Virus record (IMG/VR): IMGVR_UViG_3300017765_000092
Location: 1-20,627 of that record
Source of the DNA: a virus
DNA: 20,627 nt
Direction: 5' to 3' (one strand)
The notes beneath the pieces are model-generated. The model made no database searches. It saw nothing but the letters and a program-made list of their open reading frames with translations, and was not told the DNA's origin. Position numbers and translations under genes: made by a program. Each line of letters starts with the position of its first letter. The first letter of the stretch is position 1. Positions 8,900-15,507 of the stretch are shown here, in pieces.

Positions 8900-10660
8900 T
8901 TATGTTGTAAATTCTAAGGTTGTATGATCAGGGACCTGGGTTATACCTATATTTCTTGCATAGGTTCCTTTAAATTTAACTTGATCTATATATTGGGTTT
9001 CTAAAGCTTTTTTTAGTGCAGAGTTTTTGCATGCTATAGTTCTATTATAGTTATTTGGATCTTTGGAACCTGGTTTAAAACCAATATAACTAATGTGAAT
9101 CCATGATCCCGAATTATACTCTGGGAATTCCCATATTAATTGATTATAAGGGATATTATTATTAACTATATAATTAAATATTTCATAAGTAGGAACTCCA
9201 GAAACTGCAATATCAACAGCTCTTCCTATTCTATGTTCAGATCTTGGGGATCCTCCTATAGCAGTATTTAATGTCCCAACTCTTAATCCTGAGTTGATAT
9301 TTAAATTAGGGTATTGTGATAATAAAGGATCAATACAATTTAGAACTAAACTATCTAGATTATACATAATATTAGGGGCTTGGTAAGCTCTACCATCTGC
9401 TCTATCTGCTCCAGGGAAGTTAGCAATTTTCTTCTCTTTAGCAGTTGAGCTTTTAATTACTGTTGCTAATGTAATTCCTTTATTTCCTAAAGGAGCGTCT
9501 ACCTTAGTATATATATCTTGGTCTTGTATTTCGGTATAATCAGCTTCAGATGAAATAGTATTTGGTTCTATACCATTATATGATATATCATTTTCTGTAG
9601 ATTCAAGGTCTTTACGTACATCTTCTCCTATAGAAATATCATAAATAGACATTGATACTTCTAATAATCCTTCTTCTTGGGCCTCATTTAAAGCAGCAAA
9701 TACTGGGTCAGGATCTTCAGGTATCTCATCTGGTAATGATGGGGTAGTAGCTTCATCTACAGTAGGAATAAGATTAGTAAATGATATAGGTTCAAGTATT
9801 AGTTCTTGATCCGGGATAGGATTTGGGATAGCCTCAGCAGGAGATTTACTAATTTCTTCTAAAGGTTTAGGAATGGGTTTATAAGTTGAGTTTAAAGAAT
9901 CTATGTTTGTAGAGGTAGCATCAATAGGAAGATTTTGATTTTCTAACATATAAATAGAAGCAGCATCCTCAGTTACATTTTCTTGACTACCATTTCCTAA
10001 ACTTAGAATCATAGCTTTATCTCCCACGCTTGGGTTACCATCATTAGGGTTATCTGTAACGTTATTACTGATTGCATTGGTTCCAGGGGGACCTGTTGTG
10101 GTGAATCTAACTCTTTGACCGTTTTTTCCCTCCATAATTGAATCTCCTTCACCCGGGGTAAGAGGACTTAAATCAGCATTTTCTTTAAAATATGTACCTA
10201 ATTTTAAATCTTCAGAATTTGATTCATTTCCTACATTACTGCTTCTTTTAGGTTTTCTTCTTTTAGATTTAACCTGATTGGGTAATGCATTACTAGCAGT
10301 ATTATTATGAATTCCTATTGCTGGGGTATAATAAGTAGTTTTATTACTAATATCACCACCTATATCACTATAATACTCAGGGCTAGGACCTTCTATAATT
10401 TGCACAATATCACCAATAGAGGGATAAGTAAAATTATTTCTATTTAGTGGTTTAGCTGAAGGGAGATTAATAGTATTAATAACCTCTTGGTTAAATCCTA
10501 TCTCAGTAAAAAATATTTTACCTAAATCTTCATCTGTTTTATAAGCACGGTGATTTCGTGATAGAATTATGTCTTCTACCCTTTTATTTTGATTTTGAGA
10601 TTTAGAGGAACCAGCGCGGCCTACTTTAGCTCCTTGATTACGATTCTTTTTTAGACTCAT
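8900..10660 (-). CDS. gp5-like baseplate central spike protein with C-terminal M15 peptidase domain
   Basis: This is a 586-residue protein. Residues of about 45-120 look like the gp5-type OB-fold (KIFFTEIGF, then FTYPSIGDIVQIIEGPSPEY). Around residues 175-250 a second strand-rich stretch (RVRFTTTGPPGTN, then GDKAMILSLGNGS) also fits gp5-like proteins. A long acidic, Pro-rich linker follows. Residues of about 430-525 match the M15_3 family of zinc D-Ala-D-Ala carboxypeptidase / endolysin-type enzymes: SGLRVGTLNTAIGGS, then SEHRIGRAVDI (zinc-ligand His and Asp) and WIHISY (third ligand His). The enzyme would cut the peptide cross-links of peptidoglycan as the tail penetrates the cell wall, the role played by the lysozyme domain in T4 gp5. 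All zinc ligands appear intact. The gene starts 23 nt inside the end of the upstream gene and is followed 1 nt later by the spike-like gene. Confidence 0.82.
   Translation of the reverse strand: MSLKKNRNQGAKVGRAGSSKSQNQNKRVEDIILSRNHRAYKTDEDLGKIFFTEIGFNQEVINTINLPSAKPLNRNNFTYPSIGDIVQIIEGPSPEYYSDIGGDISNKTTYYTPAIGIHNNTASNALPNQVKSKRRKPKRSSNVGNESNSEDLKLGTYFKENADLSPLTPGEGDSIMEGKNGQRVRFTTTGPPGTNAISNNVTDNPNDGNPSVGDKAMILSLGNGSQENVTEDAASIYMLENQNLPIDATSTNIDSLNSTYKPIPKPLEEISKSPAEAIPNPIPDQELILEPISFTNLIPTVDEATTPSLPDEIPEDPDPVFAALNEAQEEGLLEVSMSIYDISIGEDVRKDLESTENDISYNGIEPNTISSEADYTEIQDQDIYTKVDAPLGNKGITLATVIKSSTAKEKKIANFPGADRADGRAYQAPNIMYNLDSLVLNCIDPLLSQYPNLNINSGLRVGTLNTAIGGSPRSEHRIGRAVDIAVSGVPTYEIFNYIVNNNIPYNQLIWEFPEYNSGSWIHISYIGFKPGSKDPNNYNRTIACKNSALKKALETQYIDQVKFKGTYARNIGITQVPDHTTLEFTT
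9086..9373 (-). other. M15_3 peptidase domain within the spike protein
   Basis: This segment encodes about residues 430-525 of the spike protein. The visible catalytic pattern is the S-G-x-R strand, GGS...S-E-H, V-D-I and W-I-H, which gives the His, Asp and His ligands of the single zinc in this family. Confidence 0.8.
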
Positions 10661-10994
10661 CTTTTGCTACTTCTTCAGCTATTGATTGTAATTGTTTGAG
10701 TTCTTCATCAGTTAATAATGAATCCCCACCACCAGAAGTAGCGTTATTACTTATACGCTGAATAACGGTCATCATTTTGATTAGATGTTCATCATTTTTA
10801 ACACCTATTTCTAGATATTCTTTAATAAGAGGAACAACTACAGGAGCATCTCCTATGTTCTGTATTAAAGGTTTTAGTTCAGCAATTAAAGAATTAATTT
10901 GTTTATCCTTTTTTTTACTATTATTATAAATTTCTTTAAATACATCAGAAGATGTTTTCCCATCAAATATTACTGTATCAAGGGGATTACTCAT
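10638..10994 (-). CDS. Small helical phage protein between the late sigma factor and the spike gene
   Basis: This is a 118-residue protein of unknown family. I chose the ATG at 10994 (MSNPLDTVIFDGKTSSDVFK) because the frame further upstream offers only a TTG at 11018; the ATG gives a short 8-nt overlap with the end of the sigma gene. The sequence is mainly helical and charged (EIYNNSKKKDKQINSLIAEL, then HLIKMMTVIQRIS), with a Gly-rich hinge SGGGDS and an acidic C-terminal helix. Its 3' end overlaps the spike gene by 23 nt, so it is probably translated together with it. It may be a tail assembly chaperone or hub accessory, but nothing in the sequence proves this. Confidence 0.62.
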   Translation of the reverse strand: MSNPLDTVIFDGKTSSDVFKEIYNNSKKKDKQINSLIAELKPLIQNIGDAPVVVPLIKEYLEIGVKNDEHLIKMMTVIQRISNNATSGGGDSLLTDEELKQLQSIAEEVAKDESKKES

Positions 10995-11694
10995 GGTTAT
11001 AAATATACCCAGTTTCAAGATATTCGGAATAACGTTTCTGATATTCCCCTTTCATTTTTTTAACTACTTTAGTTATTATAGGAGTTTCTTCACCTGTGAT
11101 TTCTCTAATAAAAATATAAATAGCTTTTTTATTAAAAATTTCTAGATGTTCTCTTTTTTTAAATATAGTTAAAACGGCATCTGCAACTTTTATCTCTTCA
11201 GCCTTTTTAAACATACGGTGCATTTTCACATCCATATATGCTATAAATAAATCTAAAAATTCAACTTTTTCACCTCTAACTACTTGACGATCAAATTCAT
11301 TTAGTATATTGTCGTCAGTATCTACATCACCTAAATCCGCTTTAATTTTCTTTTTAGCGTAATTTTTATTATTATAGAGTATAAGGTAGTTTTTACCTAC
11401 AATACTAAAATATGAAAATGCTTTACCTTTACCTGCTTTGAAGTAATGGAGTTTCTCGAGTAGGAAGCAGATAACCTCGTGTTTTAAATCCTCGAGGTCA
11501 TCTACTTCAGTATAATAAAATTTAAATGTGTGGATAAGATTTTCGGCTAATTTATAAAACGAATGGTGAATTCGTGAATTATAAATCCGATTTCTTTCAT
11601 CTTGATCTTCGCTCGCTAAATATTCTATTATTGCGTGCTCTGTATCTTCTGTAAAATATTGTCTTTTACTTTTGCGTCCTCTTTTTTTAGCCAT
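10987..11694 (-). CDS. gp55: Late-transcription RNA polymerase sigma factor, gp55-like
   Basis: This 235-residue protein begins with a basic tail (MAKKRGRKSKRQYFTEDTE). It then has a sigma region 2-like helical block: EDQDERNRIYNSRIHHSFYK, LAENLIHTFKFYY, the acidic VDDLEDLKHEVICFLLEKL, and the aromatic segment KAGKGKAFSYFSIVGKNYLI followed by LYNNKNYAKKK. This arrangement matches the short phage sigma factors of the T4 gp55 type, which direct host RNA polymerase to late promoters (T4 consensus TATAAATA) and contact the sliding clamp through a C-terminal tail. No region 4 DNA-binding domain is visible, as in gp55. It starts 4 nt after the small membrane protein and is followed by late structural genes, consistent with a late-gene switch encoded beside its targets. 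Length and order support the call. Confidence 0.82.
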   Translation of the reverse strand: MAKKRGRKSKRQYFTEDTEHAIIEYLASEDQDERNRIYNSRIHHSFYKLAENLIHTFKFYYTEVDDLEDLKHEVICFLLEKLHYFKAGKGKAFSYFSIVGKNYLILYNNKNYAKKKIKADLGDVDTDDNILNEFDRQVVRGEKVEFLDLFIAYMDVKMHRMFKKAEEIKVADAVLTIFKKREHLEIFNKKAIYIFIREITGEETPIITKVVKKMKGEYQKRYSEYLETGYIYNHE

Positions 11695-11698
11695 TTAA

Positions 11699-11947
11699 TT
11701 AGCGGAGACGGAATTCGTTTATTGCCTCCTGTATCTTCCTAACTTCGGTAAAAAACCAACCTATCTCATCATCAGAAGCAAAAAAACCTTTATCGTCTAT
11801 TTGCTTTAATCTTTGGTCACACATATTAATAGCTTCACTTTGCTTAACTATAAAATCTTCTAGTTCTTCGTTTTTTTTAATCATATTACGAAGTGCAAAT
11901 CCAGCTACTACCAACAGTGATATTAATATGCCAATTATAATTTCCAT
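11699..11947 (-). CDS. Small single-pass membrane protein of unknown function
   Basis: This 82-residue protein starts in a TAATG overlap with the HD-like gene. Residues 2-19 form a hydrophobic N-terminal helix (EIIIGILISLLVVAGFAL) followed by Arg and Lys, so the rest is predicted to be in the cytoplasm. Residues 24-50 are a charged coiled coil, and the end is a conserved-looking acidic/aromatic motif (FFASDDEIGWFFTEV) followed by a helix. It could be a small membrane anchor or a lysis accessory such as an inner-membrane spanin-like protein, but no Cys lipobox or partner gene is visible. Confidence 0.65.
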   Translation of the reverse strand: MEIIIGILISLLVVAGFALRNMIKKNEELEDFIVKQSEAINMCDQRLKQIDDKGFFASDDEIGWFFTEVRKIQEAINEFRLR

Positions 11948-12735
11948 TATTCGTCGTCGCTAAAAAATGAATCAATTATTGATTTAGTTTTTTCGTTAAA
12001 GTTAGGATTATTTTCTGGGTTAATCGCTTTAGCTTTCCTTATTGATTTATCTGCTTTGGAAGCATTAGCGGGTTTCGTCGATTGTTGTACAACCGCTTTT
12101 CCGGAATTCCAAGTTTGATATTCAATTTCTTGAGCTGTTTGGATAGCTTGGTGGATTAATAGTGGTAAATGATTTCTGAATTTAGTTTCTTTTTGACCAC
12201 TGTAAAAGTAAAACTTATTACTTTCATCAAATAAACCTTCTTGATTACGGATAGCTAGGTATTCGTTATGTGAAACCTTAATACCAGCATCCTGTAGGAG
12301 ATATATTGTACGGTCATATATTTTCATTGCAGGAACATGTTCGTTAAATTTATATACCATACCTAGGTTTTTAACATGCCAGTCAGAATCGTTTTTAGTA
12401 AAGTACTCATGTTCCCAATCTCCTAATTTACCTAATTGGCAAAATAAAGATACAAAATTAAGTTCTTCAGTAGTATAAGATTCTGTTGCCCCATGAAAAT
12501 CATATAATTTATGAAGTTGGTTAGCTATTTTATTTACACGTAAAACGTGATCTAAATAACCGCCGGGAAATGCATTATTAAACCAATCTTTAGTTGATGC
12601 AGGAGCTAACATCATACGTTCTTTTATACACTCGGTTAGTGTTTGGAGTTTTTCTAGACGTTCCCCTTCGAAGTTAGTTTCTAAAACCTCATTAAAAGTT
12701 TCAAAATTAACTTTTATTTGTTCTGCTCCTATCAT
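11947..12735 (-). CDS. HD-domain-like protein with degenerate HD motif
   Basis: This 262-residue protein has the layout of a phosphohydrolase-type HD domain: FPGGYLDHVLRVNKIA (His63), then LFCQLGKLGDWEHEYF, then DSDWHVKNLGMVYKFN and a late helix LPLLIHQAIQTAQEI. In HD enzymes the second motif is H-D-x-G-K; here the metal-binding His-Asp doublet is Cys99-Gln100, while the following L-G-K is kept. A late Asp that usually follows a His-x-Ala motif is also missing (HQAI). The C-terminal 60 residues are Lys-rich and probably disordered, ending in the acidic tail FFSDDE. It overlaps the preceding gene by ATGA and the next by TAATG. I infer a catalytically dead HD-fold protein that may still bind nucleotides or act as a scaffold. 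Confidence 0.68.
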   Translation of the reverse strand: MIGAEQIKVNFETFNEVLETNFEGERLEKLQTLTECIKERMMLAPASTKDWFNNAFPGGYLDHVLRVNKIANQLHKLYDFHGATESYTTEELNFVSLFCQLGKLGDWEHEYFTKNDSDWHVKNLGMVYKFNEHVPAMKIYDRTIYLLQDAGIKVSHNEYLAIRNQEGLFDESNKFYFYSGQKETKFRNHLPLLIHQAIQTAQEIEYQTWNSGKAVVQQSTKPANASKADKSIRKAKAINPENNPNFNEKTKSIIDSFFSDDE

Positions 12736-12941
12736 CGTCCCCCCATAAACCCTACTCGTGATTGATCATTTTCAGGGGTGATACTAATAATGTTTTGAAG
12801 TTCATCATATAATTCTTTCAAATCATTTTCCATATAATGGATAGCTTCGGTGTTTTTTCCTCGTTTAACCATACTATGCACACGAGCTAAACCTTGATCA
12901 AGTCGATCTAAGGCTACTTGTAGTTGTCTTTTATAAGCCAT
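12732..12941 (-). CDS. Small helical hypothetical protein
   Basis: This 69-residue protein is predicted to be an all-helical hairpin: MAYKRQLQVALDRLDQGLAR, then KRGKNTEAIHYMENDLKELY, ending in GFMGGR. It is preceded by a 32-nt gap whose leader is A/T-rich (CAAAAATTTTTATT before the ATG). It runs into the HD-like gene through an ATGA overlap. The function is unknown; there are no membrane segments or known motifs. Confidence 0.6.
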   Translation of the reverse strand: MAYKRQLQVALDRLDQGLARVHSMVKRGKNTEAIHYMENDLKELYDELQNIISITPENDQSRVGFMGGR

Positions 12942-12973
12942 AATAAAAATTTTTGTGTAATATACGAAAACTA

Positions 12974-13258
12974 TTACTGTTTTCCAAGTTTTTTATAGAA
13001 AGAATTACATTCTTTTAATCTTCCTATTAAATATTGTTTATTTTTCTCACTACTATAGGCACTATTAGCCATATAATCTGAGCTTTTAAATGTAAGGTTA
13101 TCTAAAAACTGTAGTGTTTCACCAACAAGTAAAAGTTCTTCTCTGTTTTCTATAGGAAGAGTATTTTTAAGGTGAATTAATTTTTGTCGAATGTTCGACC
13201 TCCAGGCGTCAAATTGCGCCTCTGTATCCAATGTATCGAAGAAACTGTTTAATGACAT
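12974..13258 (-). CDS. Small hypothetical protein after the GC-rich spacer
   Basis: This is a 94-residue, mostly helical protein (for example FDAWRSNIRQKLIHLKNTL, EELLLVGETLQFLDNL, then NKQYLIGRLKECNSFYKKLG). It has no signal peptide, membrane helix or recognisable motif. It is the first gene after the unusual GC-rich, hairpin-bearing spacer at 13259-13344, which could hold its control signals. A 32-nt gap separates it from the next gene. Confidence 0.6.
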   Translation of the reverse strand: MSLNSFFDTLDTEAQFDAWRSNIRQKLIHLKNTLPIENREELLLVGETLQFLDNLTFKSSDYMANSAYSSEKNKQYLIGRLKECNSFYKKLGKQ

Positions 13259-13344
13259 AATGTGCGACTGTGCGATCCGTTGCGACCCTTACCCTTACCC
13301 CCCTACAGTAAGGGAAGATACAGACAAAAATCTGAAAAGCCAAA
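13259..13344 (-). promoter_or_regulatory. GC-rich spacer with direct repeats and hairpin
   Basis: This 86-nt non-coding spacer has far more G and C than its surroundings. On the plus strand it shows TGTGCGAC-TGTGCGAT-CCG-TTGCGACC (13261-13287), a near-perfect repeat of a GCGA core. CCCTTAC repeated twice follows, then C6 and GTAAGGG. The second CCCTTAC (13292-13298) can pair with GTAAGGG (13308-13314). No U-run follows on the transcribed side, so it is not a typical intrinsic terminator. It may be an operator, an RNA regulatory element or a replication signal. Confidence 0.45.
13292..13314 (-). repeat. Inverted repeat, 7-bp stem with 9-nt loop
   Basis: CCCTTAC at 13292-13298 and GTAAGGG at 13308-13314 are exact complements around a 9-nt C-rich loop. 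An additional CCCTTAC copy starts at 13286 and could pair in its place, allowing two mutually exclusive hairpins. On the minus strand the segment is G-rich (a G6 and two G3 tracts). Confidence 0.55.
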
Positions 13345-13827
13345 TTATCCTTTATATCTTATTCTAGGTCTTAAATTATTAATTCCAATTCCCTGAAAAT
13401 AAGCACCTGAATCAAATAATTGATCTGCCATAGATTCAGGAGTACCAAAGACATAAACATATTCTCCGTTATCGGGGGCAGCACTAGCACCACCATAATC
13501 ATGGGTTAAAAAGTGAGTAAATCCTTCTTTAGTAGCATATCGAATAAAATTCATTAATGCTATATTTTTATTAATTGAATTAATATCATCAAAATCTATT
13601 TTATCAATTCTAACTTCTACTCCTACTCCTAGCTTTATATCATTTAATAAAATATCTTTTAAATCTTCTTTAAATTGTTTTTTATCAGTAGAATTTTTGT
13701 ATTTTTTAGAGAGTAAAATAGGAAGTTTACCAGGTTCAAATTGTTCGCCATCTACAACTAATTTAGTTTGATTTTGAATTTTTCCACTTTTTAATTTTAC
13801 TTTTCCTATTTCTAACCCTATACCTAA
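13345..13827 (-). CDS. -1 frame continuation of the PD-(D/E)XK-like protein (C-terminal part)
   Basis: This frame is open from just after an in-frame stop at 13837-13839 down to the stop at 13345, but the first ATG inside it is only at 13554. The upstream part (LGIGLEIGKVKLKSG, EQFEPGKLPILLSKK, FKEDLKDILLNDIKLGVGVE) therefore has no start codon of its own. It overlaps the A6 run at the end of the preceding gene and would be joined to it by a -1 shift, giving a product of about 417 residues. The C-terminal part (FIRYATKEGFTHFLTHDYGG, then GEYVYVFGTPESMADQLF, ending INNLRPRIRYKG) has the look of a folded domain. If only the ATG at 13554 were used, a 69-residue protein would result, leaving 90 conserved-looking codons unexplained. 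I favour a split or frameshifted single gene. Confidence 0.6.
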   Translation of the reverse strand, partial: LGIGLEIGKVKLKSGKIQNQTKLVVDGEQFEPGKLPILLSKKYKNSTDKKQFKEDLKDILLNDIKLGVGVEVRIDKIDFDDINSINKNIALMNFIRYATKEGFTHFLTHDYGGASAAPDNGEYVYVFGTPESMADQLFDSGAYFQGIGINNLRPRIRYKG

Positions 13828-14597
13828 TTTTTTAATTTATCTGGATCTACTTTAAAATCCCCAGGTTTTTCACCTAATGTAGCATTAAATCCCTTAATTT
13901 CAAATTCACCTCCATTTAATGTCAAATCACCTGCAGCTACGGCAGCAGATATATTTTTAAAAAACATAGCTAAAGCTACTTCACCCATACCTACTCCTAA
14001 TTTTTTTTCATCCTGAGCAGTAAATCTTATTATTCTGTTTATAATAGTAGGGCTAACTTTAGTTGTACTTAATAATGATTCGAAATTCCCATCTCGGGTT
14101 TTAGGGAAAGTCTGTTGTTTCGATTCATCTTCTATATACTTCAAAAAAGCATCTCTATCCTCTTCAGGAATGTCTTCTATTAAACCTGCTAATTCTTTAC
14201 TCCATTGGGGGACAATTTTTTCATGCCAATCCTTTTTTGCTAAAATATCTAGTATTTTAGATTTAGATCTTTTATTTAAAACCATATTAAGAGCTTCTCT
14301 TTTTCCTTCAGGGGTATCAATTTCTAGTTTTTTAGCAACTTCGGGAGATATTTTATTAAATACTCTTTCAAGTTCTTTTTCACTATCAATAGTCCTAATA
14401 TCTATTCCAGTATCCTTTTTTATCATTTGGGCCATTTCCTCTTCAGAAAAGAGAGATAACTGTTGTTCAGGTAGTTCGATACCTTGTTCTTTTAGAATGG
14501 TATTTAAAACACGAAGATCAGAGGGGCTATCCATATCTGGATAGCCCTTCTTGCATCGGTATGCCCATTCGCTCAATAAAGCGTCTATATTGACCAT
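13824..14597 (-). CDS. Putative PD-(D/E)XK nuclease-like phage protein, N-terminal part (0 frame)
   Basis: This is a 257-residue product in the 0 frame. It opens with LLSEWAYRCKKGYPDMDSPS, continues with charged helical sequence, and near the end shows VGMGEVALAMFF (Glu206), GDLTLNGGEFEIKG (Asp224 and the Glu233-Ile-Lys235 triad) and NATLG. The order E...D...E-x-K is the catalytic layout of the PD-(D/E)XK nuclease fold, in which Asp, Glu and Lys hold the metal. The frame stops with TAG straight after an A6 run, before the fold would be complete, and the -1 frame continues for 160 codons. In a virus this might be a nuclease for DNA processing or packaging, or a structural protein that keeps the fold. 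The nuclease call is by motif only. Confidence 0.62.
   Translation of the reverse strand: MVNIDALLSEWAYRCKKGYPDMDSPSDLRVLNTILKEQGIELPEQQLSLFSEEEMAQMIKKDTGIDIRTIDSEKELERVFNKISPEVAKKLEIDTPEGKREALNMVLNKRSKSKILDILAKKDWHEKIVPQWSKELAGLIEDIPEEDRDAFLKYIEDESKQQTFPKTRDGNFESLLSTTKVSPTIINRIIRFTAQDEKKLGVGMGEVALAMFFKNISAAVAAGDLTLNGGEFEIKGFNATLGEKPGDFKVDPDKLKN
13827..13833 (-). promoter_or_regulatory. Candidate -1 frameshift slippery heptamer A_AAA_AAT
   Basis: On the minus strand the 0-frame codons read TTA-AAA-AAT-TAG. A_AAA_AAT fits the X_XXY_YYZ rule for -1 slippage, and the stop follows at once. No strong downstream stem-loop or upstream Shine-Dalgarno-like stimulator is obvious, which weakens the case. 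A natural or assembly-derived loss of one A from an A7 run would give the same appearance. Confidence 0.4.
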
Positions 14598-14609
14598 TGA
14601 AATAAGTTT

Positions 14610-15026
14610 TTAGCCGTTTATATTGGCGAGTTTTTTAAAGCGGGCTACTGATTCGTTTAATCCTTTATTAACATCCTCAGCATTATGTGTTACTTTACTA
14701 ATTTGGTCCGCTCTATGATTTGGGTATCCAACGGCTTCATCCATTTCCTCTTCAGGTTCTTCATCACCTTCTTCTTCAGCTGGTTCTTCCATATCCATTT
14801 CTGGTTCTTCCTCTTCTTCAGGTTCAACCATAGGCTTAAGCATATTATAGATTTGTCTTAAAGTATCTAATGCTTCGTCTTCACCACCTTCTTCGGGTTC
14901 GTCAGTAGTTACTTCAATATTATCATCACCGTCTTCATCCTCCATGTAGGCTTCGTCGGTTTGCTCTTCATTTAAGTAAGCTTTAAGCTCTTCTTGAATG
15001 ATTTTGTTTAGTTCTTCAATAGTCAT
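14610..15026 (-). CDS. Very acidic phage protein of unknown function
   Basis: I chose the ATG at 15026 (MTIEELNKIIQEELKAYLNE), which lies 4 nt after the previous stop. A start at 15080 would overlap that gene by 50 nt and add an unlikely leader. The 138-residue product starts with a short helix, has a long Asp/Glu-dominated stretch (residues of about 25-105, including EPEEEEEPEMDMEEPAEEE), and ends in a conserved-looking helix LNESVARFKKLANING. Such acidic proteins in phages can be scaffolding proteins, DNA mimics or inhibitors. No specific family is recognised. A helix pair flanking a disordered acidic linker is the visible structure. Confidence 0.66.
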   Translation of the reverse strand: MTIEELNKIIQEELKAYLNEEQTDEAYMEDEDGDDNIEVTTDEPEEGGEDEALDTLRQIYNMLKPMVEPEEEEEPEMDMEEPAEEEGDEEPEEEMDEAVGYPNHRADQISKVTHNAEDVNKGLNESVARFKKLANING

Positions 15027-15030
15027 TTTA

Positions 15031-15468
15031 TTATAATTTAAAAATTTCGTTAATTTTATTCCTAACTTCAGCTCTAACATTTTCTTTGAGCTTAATTTCT
15101 TTCATTTTATCCTCAGTAAATTTTTCACCTACTTCTTTCATTGAATGATCACCAATTTCTTTTACAAAAGACTTAAATGAGGGTTTACGATCCATATTAC
15201 GGGTAATTACTTCATAGTGCTCCATATAGGAGTAATAAGCAGGAACATCTTTTAAGTTTTTTAAAACAGCTTCAGTAGCTTTTTCTCTTTGTTCTGATTC
15301 TGATTCTCTAAGTGTAGTACCCATTTTTTCTAATTCACAGTACATTCCTTTTTTAAACTCATAAGGATTTACTGATTCAAATTCCATATCTACGCCTTTA
15401 TAAGACTCTGAAGCCTTAGCACGTTTTTTAGGGTCTCTTTTATATCCGTAAAAATTATCGTTAGCCAT
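15031..15468 (-). CDS. Small charged hypothetical phage protein
   Basis: This is a 145-residue protein with a basic N-terminus (YGYKRDPKKRAKASESYKG) and a long Lys/Glu-rich helical remainder (for example MYCELEKMGTTLRESESEQ, then KATEAVLKNLKDVPAYYSYM). It has no membrane segment or known motif. It follows a 39-nt gap whose minus strand carries ATATTTATT exactly 14 nt before the ATG. It may be a structural or regulatory protein; the function is not known. Confidence 0.63.
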   Translation of the reverse strand: MANDNFYGYKRDPKKRAKASESYKGVDMEFESVNPYEFKKGMYCELEKMGTTLRESESEQREKATEAVLKNLKDVPAYYSYMEHYEVITRNMDRKPSFKSFVKEIGDHSMKEVGEKFTEDKMKEIKLKENVRAEVRNKINEIFKL

Positions 15469-15507
15469 GTGTTGGTTTTGTTAATAAATATAAGAAAGAT
15501 CCAAAAA
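15469..15507 (-). promoter_or_regulatory. Intergenic leader with ATATTTATT element, second copy
   Basis: This 39-nt gap precedes the gene starting at 15468. On the minus strand ATATTTATT occupies 15491-15483 and is followed by a 14-nt leader AACAAAACCAACAC up to the ATG. Both the element and the spacing match the gap upstream of 7536. It may be a promoter or a translation leader; two copies are too few to decide. Confidence 0.3.

Noticed and set aside
11000-11007. TATAAATA match to the T4 late promoter core
   Set aside because: It reads on the plus strand while all genes are on the minus strand, and it lies inside the end of the sigma gene.
13286-13303. Telomere-like CCCTTA repeats or a G-quadruplex
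   Set aside because: There are only two CCCTTAC copies and the minus-strand G tracts do not give four separate runs of three; too little to call either one.
13292-13314. Hairpin as an intrinsic terminator
   Set aside because: No U-run follows in the direction of transcription, and the downstream gene is only a few tens of bases away.
14170-14544. Plus-strand frame of 124 residues with hydrophobic stretches
   Set aside because: It is the antisense of the PD-(D/E)XK-like gene; the apparent hydrophobicity comes from reading Lys/Glu-rich helices backwards.
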